In this document: positions 8,622 to 17,120 of the stretch, in pieces | Layout of the letters: every line of letters starts with the position of its first letter | Numbering within the stretch: position 1 is the stretch's first letter | NCBI GenBank assembly: GCA_011523515.1 | Contig: WTGO01000031.1 | Span: 29,598-93,597 of the forward strand | Source of the DNA: Chloroflexota bacterium | GTDB lineage: Bacteria > Chloroflexota > Anaerolineae > Aggregatilineales > Phototrophicaceae | Direction of reading: 5' to 3' | DNA: 64,000 bases | Program-made: the position numbers and the translations under genes | Notes under the pieces: generated by a model | Database searches by the model: none | Told to the model about the DNA's origin: nothing | Seen by the model: the letters and a program-made list of their open reading frames with translations, nothing else

Positions 8622-9221
8622 TCACAGATTCGATAGCAAAGCGGTTCCCGATTGCAGCAGCTTGGCGAATTGTACATCTTGCGCCAACTCGCCGATCGAG
8701 CGCGGCGGACGCGGCGCCTCAGGCATGGGGCGCAGCTCCAGCTGCCACCAGCCGGTATGGCGCCAGTTGCCCGCTTTGAATCCCACATTTTCGAATACGC
8801 CGATTTTGCGGAAACCGGACGCTTCGTGCGCGCGGATGCTGCTTTCGTTAGGCAAGGCGATCACGCCGACGGCGTTGCAGTAGCCTTGGGCGCGCAAAAT
8901 GGCGACCAGCGAGTGATAGAGCGCGCGGGATACACCGCGTCTCTGGAAATCGGGATGAACATATACGGTGGTTTCAGTCGTCCATTGATAGGCGTAACGG
9001 GTGCGAAATGCGCTGGCGTATGCGTAGCCGGCCAGCCTGCCATCGATTTCGCATACCAGCCAGGGATACTTCGCCAGCGTTTTGCTGATGCGGGCCGCGA
9101 TTTCGGCGACGGCGGGGACTGAGATTTCGAATGAAATATGCGTATCGCTGACGATCGGCGCGTAAACATGATGGATGTCGGTGGCATCGGAGGGTGAAGC
9201 CAGCCGGATGACGGCGCTCAT
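8622..9221 (-). CDS. GNAT N-acetyltransferase, phosphinothricin-acetyltransferase-like
   Basis: A 199-residue GNAT protein. It shows the arrangement of the PAT/bar subgroup: IRLASPSDATDIHHVYAP at the N-terminus, TTETTVYVHPDFQRRGV (the acetyl-CoA pyrophosphate loop Q-R-R-G-V-x-x-A), and NESSIRAHEASGFRKIGVFENV. Related enzymes acetylate amino groups of phosphinothricin, methionine sulfoximine or similar amino-acid analogues; the real substrate is not shown by sequence. Its start overlaps the def stop by 4 bases (ATGA), and the S9 peptidase follows 14 bases later, so all three are one transcription unit that may deal with N-terminal and peptide processing. Confidence 0.88.
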   Translation of the reverse strand: MSAVIRLASPSDATDIHHVYAPIVSDTHISFEISVPAVAEIAARISKTLAKYPWLVCEIDGRLAGYAYASAFRTRYAYQWTTETTVYVHPDFQRRGVSRALYHSLVAILRAQGYCNAVGVIALPNESSIRAHEASGFRKIGVFENVGFKAGNWRHTGWWQLELRPMPEAPRPPRSIGELAQDVQFAKLLQSGTALLSNL

Positions 9222-9754
9222 TGCACTTCACTGACCTCGCCGGCCGGGGATTCCTCTTCCTCTGGACGCCAGACGTCGGTGGCGATGTCAATATAAAGGA
9301 CGCCGTCGAGGTGGTCAATCTCGTGCTGAAAAACGCGCGCCAGCCAACCGCCGGCGCTCAGGCGCATCGGCTTTCCGTGACGATCCTGGCCGGCAACTTC
9401 AATACTTTCATGGCGGTCGACATCGCCCAGCAGGCCGGGCAAGGACAGGCACCCTTCGACGCCGCTGACTTTATCCTCGCTGCGCCACACGATGCTGGGA
9501 TTGGCGACGACATAGAGCTTTCCGGCGTCTTCGCCGTATTCTTCAACGCTCTCTTTGTCGTCGGGCAGTCGCAGGACTATAAGGCGGCGGCTGTGGGCGA
9601 CCTGCGGCCCCGCCAGGCCCACGCCTTGCGCGGTCGTCATTGTTTCGACCATGTCATCAATAATAACCTGTAGCTCGGCATCGAAATCAGTCACGCGCTG
9701 GGCTTGCCGCCGCAAAATCGGATTATCAGGCTGGATGATGGACAGGACGGTCAT
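9218..9754 (-). CDS. def: Peptide deformylase
   Basis: A 178-residue peptide deformylase that removes the formyl group from the N-terminal methionine of new proteins, using a bound metal. All three motifs are seen: GVGLAGPQV (motif 1, with Gly where many have Ala), EGCLSLPG (motif 2, Cys metal ligand) and QHEIDHLDG (motif 3, two His ligands and the catalytic Glu). The start at ATG 9754 is where homology begins (MTVLSIIQPDNPILR). A possible minus-strand promoter, TTGTAT then TACAAT at 9806-9801, lies just upstream. It is the first gene of the def-GNAT-S9 peptidase operon. Confidence 0.95.
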   Translation of the reverse strand: MTVLSIIQPDNPILRRQAQRVTDFDAELQVIIDDMVETMTTAQGVGLAGPQVAHSRRLIVLRLPDDKESVEEYGEDAGKLYVVANPSIVWRSEDKVSGVEGCLSLPGLLGDVDRHESIEVAGQDRHGKPMRLSAGGWLARVFQHEIDHLDGVLYIDIATDVWRPEEEESPAGEVSEVQ

Positions 9755-10123
9755 CTCTTGGTCTCGTTTTGGTTTAGTATTGGTCGACAGGTCGCACGGT
9801 ATTGTAACCTTTTCCAAGTCGTATACAAATACAACAATTTGGCTGTCGCAATCGTATCTATTGCAGAAAACGTGGCGATTTTTCGACGCAGCGATTGTGC
9901 CGCAATTAACGGAAATTTTACACAATGATTATGTATTGGTGACAATCTAATGTCAGACTAAAAGAAGAATGGCATGCTGCGTGAGTTAGCCGTTTGTCGC
10001 GGGCTGCCGTGGTTATGCCGAAGGCGGTTGACATGCGCCAGTCAGCCAATGGATTAGGGCGCTGTCGCCTGCGATCCAGCGAGCCGAGACAATCTCGCCC
10101 GATCATTGTGGAGGTGGCCTCAA
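9755..10123. promoter_or_regulatory. Divergent promoter region between def and the two-component system
   Basis: A 369-base gap between divergent genes. The def side (9780-9960) is AT-rich and includes a minus-strand TACAAT (reverse of 9801-9806) with TTGTAT about 16 bases before it. On the plus side a TTGACA stands at 10028-10033, but no good -10 lies at the right distance, so the plus promoter is uncertain. A strong ribosome-binding site, GGAGG at 10110-10114, serves the response-regulator start at 10124. I see no RNA gene or small gene here. Confidence 0.4.
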
Positions 10124-10819
10124 TTGCAGCGAAACAAGACCGACAGCATTCTCATCGTGGATGACGAGCAGCGAATCATTGATCTCGCCAAGATGTATCT
10201 GGAGCCGGATGGCTTCTGCGTGACCAGCGCGACCAGCGGCGCCGCCGCCAAACGGATGATTTTGCGCGACAAGCCGAGTTTGGTGGTGCTGGACCTGATG
10301 CTGCCGGGCATGGATGGGCTGGAAGTCTGCCGGCGCGTGCGCGAAGAATCGGATGTGCCGATCATCATGCTGACGGCGCGCAGCGAAGATATCGACAAGA
10401 TCGTCGGGCTTGAGTTGGGCGCCGACGACTATATGACCAAGCCTTTCAATCCCCGCGAGTTGCTGGCGCGCATACGAGCCATCCTGCGCCGAGCCGACCG
10501 CGCCGACGCGGCCGATGAAGCGCCCGAACCGATCAAAGTCGGCAATCTGCTCATCGACCCGCAGCGACGCCGCGTCGAGGTGGACGGCGCGGCTGTGGAC
10601 CTGCGCATGAAAGAGTTTGACCTGCTGCAAGTCCTGGCGGAAAATAAGGGCCTGGTCTTCAGCCGCGACAAACTGCTTAATGTTGTCTGGGGCTATGACT
10701 TCAGCGGACAGACGCGCACGGTTGATGTTCACGTCGCCCATTTGCGCCATAAGTTGCAGGGCATGGATCTGGCGATTGAGACGGTTTGGGGAGTGGGATA
10801 CCGACTGGATGAACCATAG
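10124..10819 (+). CDS. OmpR/PhoB-family response regulator
   Basis: A 231-residue response regulator. The receiver domain (about 1-120) keeps all active residues: LIVDDEQR (acidic pair), VVLDLMLPGMDG (phosphoacceptor Asp), MLTARSED (Thr) and DYMTKPFNP (Lys). The C-terminal winged helix (about 135-231) has RRVEVDGAAVDLRMKEFDLL and the recognition region VDVHVAHLRHKL. The start chosen is TTG at 10124, 9 bases after GGAGG; an earlier TTG at 10106 lies upstream of that site. The kinase gene begins inside its 3' end, so kinase and regulator are coupled and cognate. Confidence 0.95.
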   Translation: MQRNKTDSILIVDDEQRIIDLAKMYLEPDGFCVTSATSGAAAKRMILRDKPSLVVLDLMLPGMDGLEVCRRVREESDVPIIMLTARSEDIDKIVGLELGADDYMTKPFNPRELLARIRAILRRADRADAADEAPEPIKVGNLLIDPQRRRVEVDGAAVDLRMKEFDLLQVLAENKGLVFSRDKLLNVVWGYDFSGQTRTVDVHVAHLRHKLQGMDLAIETVWGVGYRLDEP

Positions 10820-12332
10820 ATTGCCGCGCGTCGCCTTTAACTTGCGGCTGCGTCTATTGTCGTCGTATCTACTGATGCTGACGGTCGCGCTGGGCGTGAT
10901 CGCATTGGCGCTTTTTGTGCTGATCGGCAACCGCGCCGCGCCGCCCGAACCGACATTTGAGCGGCTGGCCGCTTTGACGCAGGGCCTGAACTATATTGAC
11001 TTCCTCGCCGACATTCCTGTCGACCGGGATTCGCAAATCTTGCATGAGCGGGTACATGAGTTGCTGGCGGTATTCGCCCGGACGCGCAATGTGCGTACGC
11101 TGCATATTCAGGTTACGGCCGATGGAACTCGTGTGGTTTACGACAGCTCGGGCAGCTACAAGGCCGGCGCCCCGGTCAATTTGCTGAGAGATGGTTACAA
11201 AAATCGCCAGCTAGAGAAAGTGTTGTCCCGCGGCAGCGAGCAATTCTTTGGCCGTTTTCACGATCCGAGTGGCGGCGAATGGCTGTACTGCGGTGTCATG
11301 TTCGGGCGGTTGCGCCAGCTTGACCGTCAACGCAATGGCGATCTGTGGCTGCTTGCGGAGCCGCGCCCGACGGTCAGCTTGCAGGAGACGCTGGCGGTAT
11401 TCGGCAACGCCTTGGCGCCCCCGCTGCTCCAAGCCGGTGTCGCGGGCATATTGTTTGCAGTGCTCCTGGCGGCGCTGATCAGCCGGACGATTGCGCAGCC
11501 CCTGCAGCGCCTGGCCAAGGCGGCCAGCGACGTAGCCGATGGCGATTATTCGGTCCACGTGCCGGTCAGCGGACCCGGCGAGGTGCGAACGCTGGCGGAA
11601 TCATTTAATCGGATGACGTCAGAGGTGCTGGCGGCCAACACGGCGCAGCGCGATTTCCTGGGCAACGTCTCCCACGATTTGAAAACGCCGCTGACATCAA
11701 TTCAGGGCTATGCGCAAGCCATAATTGATGGCGCGACCGACGAGCCGGAGGCGGCGGCGCAAACCATCTTTGAAGAGGCTAGCCGCCTCAATCGCATGGT
11801 GGTCGAATTGACTGATCTTGAGCGACTGCAAACCGGCAAGCTGTCGATGAACAACGACATCCTGCGTATAGAGCGGCTGAGCGAGGCGGTGGTACAGAGC
11901 CTGGTCGTGGTGGCTGAGCAAAAGAACCTCAAGCTGGAATCGTCGGCGGCGCCGACGCCTCTGGTCATCGGCGACGGCGACCGGCTGGCGCAGGTGCTGG
12001 TGAACTTGATCAGTAACGCCTTGAAATACACGCCGTCAGGTGGCGCGGTGCATGTCGCGACCGATGCAGCGCCGGACGGCGTGGTAGTTTCAGTCCGGGA
12101 CAATGGCATCGGCATCCCGCCGGATGATCTGGCGCGCGTCTTTGAGCGTTTCTACCAGGTGGACAAGGCGCGCGGTCCACAGCGCGGGACGGGCTTGGGC
12201 CTGGCGATTGCCAAGGAGATCGTCGAGGCGCACGGCGGCCGTATCTCAGTAGAGAGCGATGGGTGTGGGCGGGGCGCGACTTTCCGTGTGTGGCTGCCGC
12301 GGGCGAGCGCTGGCGACGCTCGCCAGCAATAA
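10809..12332 (+). CDS. Membrane sensor histidine kinase
   Basis: A 507-residue kinase whose ATG overlaps the regulator gene by 11 bases. Order: transmembrane helix 1 (LLSSYLLMLTVALGVIALAL, about 15-38), an extracytoplasmic sensor of about 170 residues, helix 2 (AGVAGILFAVLLAALI, about 215-232), a HAMP linker, the HisKA site NVSHDLKTPLTS with the phosphorylated His, then the ATPase domain with N box (NLISNALKYTP), G1 (DNGIGIPPDDL) and G2 (GTGLGLAIAKE). The signal it senses is unknown. A short perfect hairpin (12309-12327) overlaps the end of the gene. Members of this type often respond to envelope stress or nutrients. Confidence 0.95.
   Translation: MNHRLPRVAFNLRLRLLSSYLLMLTVALGVIALALFVLIGNRAAPPEPTFERLAALTQGLNYIDFLADIPVDRDSQILHERVHELLAVFARTRNVRTLHIQVTADGTRVVYDSSGSYKAGAPVNLLRDGYKNRQLEKVLSRGSEQFFGRFHDPSGGEWLYCGVMFGRLRQLDRQRNGDLWLLAEPRPTVSLQETLAVFGNALAPPLLQAGVAGILFAVLLAALISRTIAQPLQRLAKAASDVADGDYSVHVPVSGPGEVRTLAESFNRMTSEVLAANTAQRDFLGNVSHDLKTPLTSIQGYAQAIIDGATDEPEAAAQTIFEEASRLNRMVVELTDLERLQTGKLSMNNDILRIERLSEAVVQSLVVVAEQKNLKLESSAAPTPLVIGDGDRLAQVLVNLISNALKYTPSGGAVHVATDAAPDGVVVSVRDNGIGIPPDDLARVFERFYQVDKARGPQRGTGLGLAIAKEIVEAHGGRISVESDGCGRGATFRVWLPRASAGDARQQ
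12309..12327 (+). terminator. Hairpin at the end of the kinase gene
   Basis: GCTGGCGA-cgc-TCGCCAGC is a perfect 8-bp stem with a 3-base loop ending three bases before the stop codon. No T-run follows, so a classical intrinsic terminator is doubtful; it may protect or pause the transcript. The gene converging from the other strand ends at 12361. Confidence 0.3.
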
Positions 12333-12360
12333 CTCGAATTGCGTCTAAATTGTGTAAGTT

Positions 12361-13410
12361 TTAACTCAGCGTATCATCGTTCGCCGGGTCATAAGCCAAA
12401 GCCGGCAGCGCCATTGTTACAGTGACTTGGTCGCCGCGCCGAATATAAGGAGCGACGCCCGTCCGCGCGATCAAACCCGTACCGTTCGCCAGCGCCAATC
12501 CAAGCCGCTGGAAATGCCCATGAAACTCCCGCCAGCGCACTGTGGCGGATGTACCGCCATCGTCCACATTCACCGCTAGCGCCTCCGGGCGGATCATGAG
12601 CTCCACATCGCCCGTCCTGGGCAGGTACAGCTTGACCTCGCCGAGCAGGCAATCGGCTGTATATCCGTTTGCGATCCCGGGCAGAAAGTTCGCCTCGCCG
12701 ATAAAATGCGCCACCTGAGAATTGATAGGCCGGTTGTAGATCACGTGGGGCGTCGCCACCTGCAGAAGCCGGCCGTCGTGAATCACCGCGATCTCATCGG
12801 AGAGACTTAGCGCTTCTTCCTGGTCATGCGTCACAAATATGGCGGTGGTTTCGGTCTCATGCAGGATGTCTCGCACATGTGTCCGCACCTGGGCGCGCAA
12901 ACCCGTATCCAGGTTTGAAAAAGGCTCATCCAACAGCAGTATGTCCGGCTCGGGCGCCAGCGCGCGCGCCAATGCCACGCGTTGTTGTTGGCCGCCGGAC
13001 AATTCATGCGGCATGCGCCCCGCGAATTGTGACAAACCAACCAGCGACAGCAATTGCTTCACCCGGCGCTCGCTTTCGGCGCGGGACCCGCGCAGGCCGA
13101 AGGCGATATTCCCCGCCACGTCCACGTGCGGGAAAAGCGCGTAATCCTGGAATACCATGCCGACCTTGCGTCGCTCGGGGGGGACGAAGCGCGAATCGTC
13201 GGCGACGATGCGCGGGCCAATCTGGATGCGTCCGCTGGTAGGTCTTTCGAAGCCAGCCAAAAGCCGCAGCATGGTCGTCTTTCCGCTGCCGCTGGGTCCC
13301 AGCAAGGTCAGGAACTCGCCGGGCTTCACGGTCAGCGTAATGTCGTTGACAGCCGGCAACTGCCCGTCAAAGAGCTTCGTAAGGTGGTCGGCTTGAAGCG
13401 AGTATTCCAT
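12361..13410 (-). CDS. fbpC: Fe(III)-type ABC transporter ATPase (FbpC/PotA-like)
   Basis: A 349-residue importer ATPase. Walker A GPSGSGKTT (about residue 36), Q-loop FQDYALFPH, signature LSGGQQQRVALARAL, Walker B ILLLDEPFSNLD and the switch His in FVTHDQEEAL are all intact. The C-terminal 110 residues form a TOBE-like regulatory domain (YTADCLLGEVKLYLP, LMIRPEALAV). The start at ATG 13410 is where the family begins; the frame is open upstream without homology. It ends an operon of substrate-binding protein, fused permease and YwiC-like protein, so iron (or a similar metal or anion) is the likely cargo. A 13410-13493 gap separates it from the YwiC-like gene. Confidence 0.88.
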   Translation of the reverse strand: MEYSLQADHLTKLFDGQLPAVNDITLTVKPGEFLTLLGPSGSGKTTMLRLLAGFERPTSGRIQIGPRIVADDSRFVPPERRKVGMVFQDYALFPHVDVAGNIAFGLRGSRAESERRVKQLLSLVGLSQFAGRMPHELSGGQQQRVALARALAPEPDILLLDEPFSNLDTGLRAQVRTHVRDILHETETTAIFVTHDQEEALSLSDEIAVIHDGRLLQVATPHVIYNRPINSQVAHFIGEANFLPGIANGYTADCLLGEVKLYLPRTGDVELMIRPEALAVNVDDGGTSATVRWREFHGHFQRLGLALANGTGLIARTGVAPYIRRGDQVTVTMALPALAYDPANDDTLS

Positions 13411-13493
13411 CGGCGTCGGTTCGCAGCAAAAATTTACCTGACCAAGAATAGTGCAAAAGCTGGATGCATAAAGGGGAAATAGATGCTTCGGCT

Positions 13494-14282
13494 CTAGACT
13501 GGCAGGATATAACCGGCAGTTGCCAGCGCCACGAAAACCAGACCGATGGCCGCTTCCTGAATTCCCGCGAGTTTCGGCGCGACCTGCGCGCCAAAACGCA
13601 AGAAATAAATCGAACGGGCAAGCAGAACCAGGACGGCAACCGTGGACAAGAGTGGTGTCAGCGCGCGCCAGTGGAGGAAGAGTACGCCGCACAGCGCCAC
13701 AGCCTGGATGGTTATGGGAAGCCAATACGCGTCTTCGCTTGACTTTATCTGCTTCAGGCGCGCGCGTACATACATGATGGCGGGAACCGATCGCGCGAGC
13801 ACGATCACGCCGACTGCTGCCGAATGGTCCCAGCTCCAGTCGCTAGCCAGGCAAATGCTCACGGCAAATGTCGACATGACCACTGCAGCCAGCGATTCGG
13901 GCAGCCAATGCCGGCTGTTGCCGCCCAGGTCGAAACGCCAGACGATTGCCGCAGCGGCCAAGTAGGCCGGAATCAGCGGGAGCAGCGTCTGGTAATCGCC
14001 GCGCCAGACAATCGCGAATGTTGCTGAGGTCGCGCAACATACGTATAGACATACAAAGAGGGCGCCTTGACGGGTGCGCCGATAGACTTTGCTTCTGCTG
14101 ATGTCAATCAGCATGATTTTGAGCGGCTGGCGAACCAGCAAGGAAAAAAGGCTGAGGATGGCGATAAGCGCGCCCGTGCCCGATGGCGCGATTAACAGCG
14201 CCAGCAGTACGGGCTCGAGCCATAAACTCCAGGCGCCGCGCTCGACTGGCAGGGCTACGCCTCGCATTATCTTACGCGCCAT
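13494..14282 (-). CDS. YwiC-like integral membrane protein
   Basis: A 262-residue polytopic membrane protein with about 8 hydrophobic segments. The N-terminal motif LPVERGAWSLWLEPVLLALL corresponds to the P-x-E-H-G-A-W signature of the YwiC family, with Arg in place of the usual His. A polar loop, RQPLKIMLIDISRSKVYRRT, follows the second helix. The biochemical function of YwiC proteins is not established. It lies inside the iron-transport operon, 9 bases after the permease gene and before the ATPase, so co-expression with the importer is very likely; a role in the same transport or in processing its cargo is inference. Confidence 0.75.
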   Translation of the reverse strand: MARKIMRGVALPVERGAWSLWLEPVLLALLIAPSGTGALIAILSLFSLLVRQPLKIMLIDISRSKVYRRTRQGALFVCLYVCCATSATFAIVWRGDYQTLLPLIPAYLAAAAIVWRFDLGGNSRHWLPESLAAVVMSTFAVSICLASDWSWDHSAAVGVIVLARSVPAIMYVRARLKQIKSSEDAYWLPITIQAVALCGVLFLHWRALTPLLSTVAVLVLLARSIYFLRFGAQVAPKLAGIQEAAIGLVFVALATAGYILPV

Positions 14283-14291
14283 AGCCTCTTG

Positions 14292-15926
14292 CTAGCCAAG
14301 CGCCTCTTCACGGCGCAGAATGAGAGCCAGCGCAAAGGCGGAGACCAGTATTAGCACGAGCCCCGGCAGCGCGATGGATGACAAGAAGGCCTCGTCATAT
14401 GAACTCCAGATGCGCGTGGCAAATGTGCGGAAACCGATGGGCCGTAGAATAAGCGTGGTGGGCAATTCCTTCATCACATTCAGGAAGACCAAGGCTAGGC
14501 CCGCGAGAATACCGCCGCGCGCCAAGGGCACGGTTATGCGCGCCAGCGCCGCCCAGGGGGATAAACCCAGGCTGCGCGCGACTTCTTCAAAGCGCGGGTT
14601 GATTTGAGCGAAGGCGCTTTCCGTGGCGCCGATGCTGAAGGGCAAGTAGCGGATGGAGTAGCCAATGATCAGCAGAGGCAAGGTCTGATAAATGCTCATC
14701 AGATTCCGCGTGGCGAACATGACCAGCGCCAGAGCGATGACGATGCCCGGCAAGACGTTGCCGGCGTAGGCGGCATTAACCAGCCAGCGATTAAAGCGCG
14801 ACGTGCCTCGGGTCGCCAGCAACGCCAGCGGGAAGGCCGCAATGGTCACGACCAGTGCGGATACAGCGCTAACGCCGATGGTGTTGCGCATCAGCAAGGT
14901 CATTGGCACCTGTATCGGATTGGTGATGATGTGGCCAGCGAGCCATTTGAAAAGTACCAGCACGGGAATGCCAACGCCTGTAAACACAACGGCGCCGCAG
15001 AAGATCAGCGCCGGGAATTTCCACTTGCCCAGCGGTATGGCCTCTAAATGCCGCTGAGCGCCGACGCCGATGCGGTAATGCCGTCCGCGATGCCGCTGCC
15101 AGGAACGCAGCAGCAGCAGGGCGGCGGTCAAAGCGATGAGCAGCAGCGCAAGCATCGACGCGTTATCCATGCGAAACGACGCGGTCTGGATGAATATGGC
15201 GCGGGTGAAAGCGTTGAAGTGCATGACAGCGACCGCTCCGAAATCGCTCAGCGTGTAGAGCGCTGTCATCAGCGTGCCCGCCGATAGCGCTGGCCGCAGC
15301 TGTGGCAAGGTGATCTGGCGGAAGACCTGCCAGCGGTTCAAACCCAGGCTCTGGCCCGCCTCCTCCAAGCTGCGGTCGCAATGAAGCAGCGCCGCTCGCA
15401 AGGGCAGTACGATATATGGAAAAGTCACAAATGTAATCGTGAGCGTCGCGCCGAAGAATCCACGGATGCCGGGCAAGCGTTCGACGCCGAATGGCGCCAA
15501 CAGCGATTGCAGAATCCCTCTGGGACCAAAAGCCTCGGCGTAAGTCACGGCCGTCAGATACGAGGGAATGACCATTGCTGCCAGACCAAAAACCAGCCAA
15601 GCTCGCTGACCGGGCAAGTCAGTGCGGCTGGTAAGCCAGGCAAAGGGAATGGCGATCGCCGTTGCGCAAAGGGTCGTCGCCAGCATCAGCCCGACGCTGT
15701 TGCCGACGATCCGAGCCGTCCGCGCTCGCAGCAGGTATTCGAGGCCCTCCTGGTCCGCGCTGATAGCCCCGATCACCAGATAGACCACCGGAATCATGAC
15801 GACCGCGACCACCGCCAGGCCGACAACCTGCGCCAGCTTGCGATTGCCGACATGCCAACGCGCCAGCGAAACCTGATGTTGTCCGTTTAATCTCAGCCTC
15901 GGCCGAATCGCATCCGCTAGCGACAT
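14292..15926 (-). CDS. fbpB: Fe(III)-type ABC transporter permease (fused two-domain)
   Basis: A 544-residue permease with about 12 transmembrane helices made of two homologous halves. Each half carries the cytoplasmic loop that docks with the ATPase: EEAGQSLGLNRWQVFRQI in the first and EEVARSLGLSPWAALARI in the second. This duplicated form is typical of FbpB/SfuB iron importers, where one chain replaces the homodimer. It stands between the substrate-binding protein (64 bases upstream) and the YwiC-like protein (9 bases downstream). Homology also covers thiamine and sulfate permeases, so the cargo rests mainly on the binding protein. Confidence 0.92.
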   Translation of the reverse strand: MSLADAIRPRLRLNGQHQVSLARWHVGNRKLAQVVGLAVVAVVMIPVVYLVIGAISADQEGLEYLLRARTARIVGNSVGLMLATTLCATAIAIPFAWLTSRTDLPGQRAWLVFGLAAMVIPSYLTAVTYAEAFGPRGILQSLLAPFGVERLPGIRGFFGATLTITFVTFPYIVLPLRAALLHCDRSLEEAGQSLGLNRWQVFRQITLPQLRPALSAGTLMTALYTLSDFGAVAVMHFNAFTRAIFIQTASFRMDNASMLALLLIALTAALLLLRSWQRHRGRHYRIGVGAQRHLEAIPLGKWKFPALIFCGAVVFTGVGIPVLVLFKWLAGHIITNPIQVPMTLLMRNTIGVSAVSALVVTIAAFPLALLATRGTSRFNRWLVNAAYAGNVLPGIVIALALVMFATRNLMSIYQTLPLLIIGYSIRYLPFSIGATESAFAQINPRFEEVARSLGLSPWAALARITVPLARGGILAGLALVFLNVMKELPTTLILRPIGFRTFATRIWSSYDEAFLSSIALPGLVLILVSAFALALILRREEALG

Positions 15927-15989
15927 AATTCTCCTTAAAAATTAAGCCGGCGCGAAGGCGCCCCCGCCCCGGCTGTTAACTTGCGGCTG

Positions 15990-17009
15990 CTATTCGAGCG
16001 CGCCGCTATCTTCAATCATTTGCACGGTACCCTGGAGATCCGCCAGATCCGACAGGTCGATTTCCGGCGTCTCAATTTCGGCCAGCGCAGGCAAATCAAC
16101 CGAAGGGTGGACAGACGCGACCAGCGGATATTCGTAGGTGCTTTGGGCGAAGTATTCTTGCGCCGTATCGCTGAGCAGGTAGTCGACCAGCGCCAAGGCG
16201 TCATAGGGTTGATCGGTCGATTTGAGAATCGCCGCGCCCGCTATATTGATCAGGGAGCCCAGGTCGCCGCCGGGGAAGAAATGCAGCGTGGCCGTGATAT
16301 CCGGGTCCTCCGCCAGGAAACGGAACAGGTAGTAGTGGTTGACCAGGCCGCCAACGACCTCGCCGTCAATGGTCGCCTGAACGATTGGCGTGTTCTTGGG
16401 ATAGGCTTGCACGCCGTTGGCGATCATTTCCGCCAGCCAGCCCGCGGTCTCATCTTCACCCAGCAAGACGCGCATGGCGGTGACATTGGCGACGAAAGAC
16501 GCGTTTGTCGGCGCCCAGCCAACCAGGCCGCTCCATTCTTCGCCGGTGAGATCGAGGATCGAGCCCGGCAACTCCAGCCCATGCTCTTCCAGCGATTCCG
16601 GGCTGTATACAAAGACGCGCGCGCGTCCGCTCAAGCCGGCCCATAGGCGGTCAGGAGACACAAATGCGGAATCGACAACGCGCTCGATTGTCGCGTCGGG
16701 CAGCCTGTGGAGCATATCAGCCGCCGCCAGCGCGCCCAGGGCACCGCCATCCTGCGCGATGAAAACATCGGCCGGGCTGTTTTCGCCCTCGGTGAGAATC
16801 TGATTGGCGACCGCGCTGGTGCCGCCATAGAGAATTTCCACGGTGATGCCGGTGTCCTCGCTGAATTGCGCCAGAATCGGACCGATCAAGCTTTCGTTGC
16901 GGCCCGAGTATACGGTAAGGACTTGTTCGTCATCCGCGAATGCCGGCGCGCCGACAAGCGTGACAAGCAGGATGACCAGGCTAAACAGGATAAAACGTTG
17001 TGTGGACAT
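15990..17009 (-). CDS. fbpA: Iron ABC transporter substrate-binding protein (FbpA-like)
   Basis: A 339-residue periplasmic-type binding protein. A signal peptide (FILFSLVILLVTLVG, cleavage near AFA) is followed by LTVYSGRNESLIGPILAQF, the standard start of FbpA-type ferric-binding proteins, and later GGTSAVANQILTEGENSPADVFIAQD-like and YYLFRFLA segments; the tandem Tyr in NHYYLFR is where FbpA coordinates Fe(III). There is no lipobox. It is the first gene of the operon; two palindromes lie in its leader (17032-17055 and 17066-17120), and AAGGAG precedes the ATG. Iron is the most probable cargo. Confidence 0.9.
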   Translation of the reverse strand: MSTQRFILFSLVILLVTLVGAPAFADDEQVLTVYSGRNESLIGPILAQFSEDTGITVEILYGGTSAVANQILTEGENSPADVFIAQDGGALGALAAADMLHRLPDATIERVVDSAFVSPDRLWAGLSGRARVFVYSPESLEEHGLELPGSILDLTGEEWSGLVGWAPTNASFVANVTAMRVLLGEDETAGWLAEMIANGVQAYPKNTPIVQATIDGEVVGGLVNHYYLFRFLAEDPDITATLHFFPGGDLGSLINIAGAAILKSTDQPYDALALVDYLLSDTAQEYFAQSTYEYPLVASVHPSVDLPALAEIETPEIDLSDLADLQGTVQMIEDSGALE

Positions 17010-17031
17010 ACGCTACGCTCCTTGCGTTTGC

Positions 17032-17055
17032 TGCAAATCCACGTTAGGATTTGCA
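17032..17055. promoter_or_regulatory. Palindrome in the fbpA leader, operator candidate
   Basis: TGCAAATCC-acgtta-GGATTTGCA is a perfect 9-bp inverted repeat with a 6-base spacer, beginning 23 bases upstream of the fbpA start codon. Its size fits the binding site of a dimeric regulator; control of an iron operon by a Fur- or DtxR-type repressor would be natural, although the bases do not match the classical Fur box. It could instead act as an RNA hairpin next to the ribosome-binding site. Confidence 0.45.
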
Positions 17056-17065
17056 TAGATAGACG

Positions 17066-17120
17066 AAGGTCAATCGGGAATGTGGTCAGGTGACGAAGCC
17101 TTTTCATCCCGATTGACCTT
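17066..17120. repeat. 14-bp perfect inverted repeat upstream of fbpA
   Basis: AAGGTCAATCGGGA at 17066-17079 is exactly the reverse complement of 17107-17120, with a 27-base loop that itself contains the small palindrome GTCAGGTGAC. It lies between the divergent fbp operon and the E2-like gene. On the minus strand it would form a stable hairpin in the fbp leader; on the plus strand it is followed by TTTCTGTTTT, so it could stop transcription coming from the left. Which role applies is not decidable from sequence. Confidence 0.5.

Noticed and set aside
7844..8779. Plus-strand open frame of 311 codons opposite the S9 peptidase
   Set aside because: It is antisense to propeller repeats of the peptidase, and the Arg-rich product is typical of a shadow frame.
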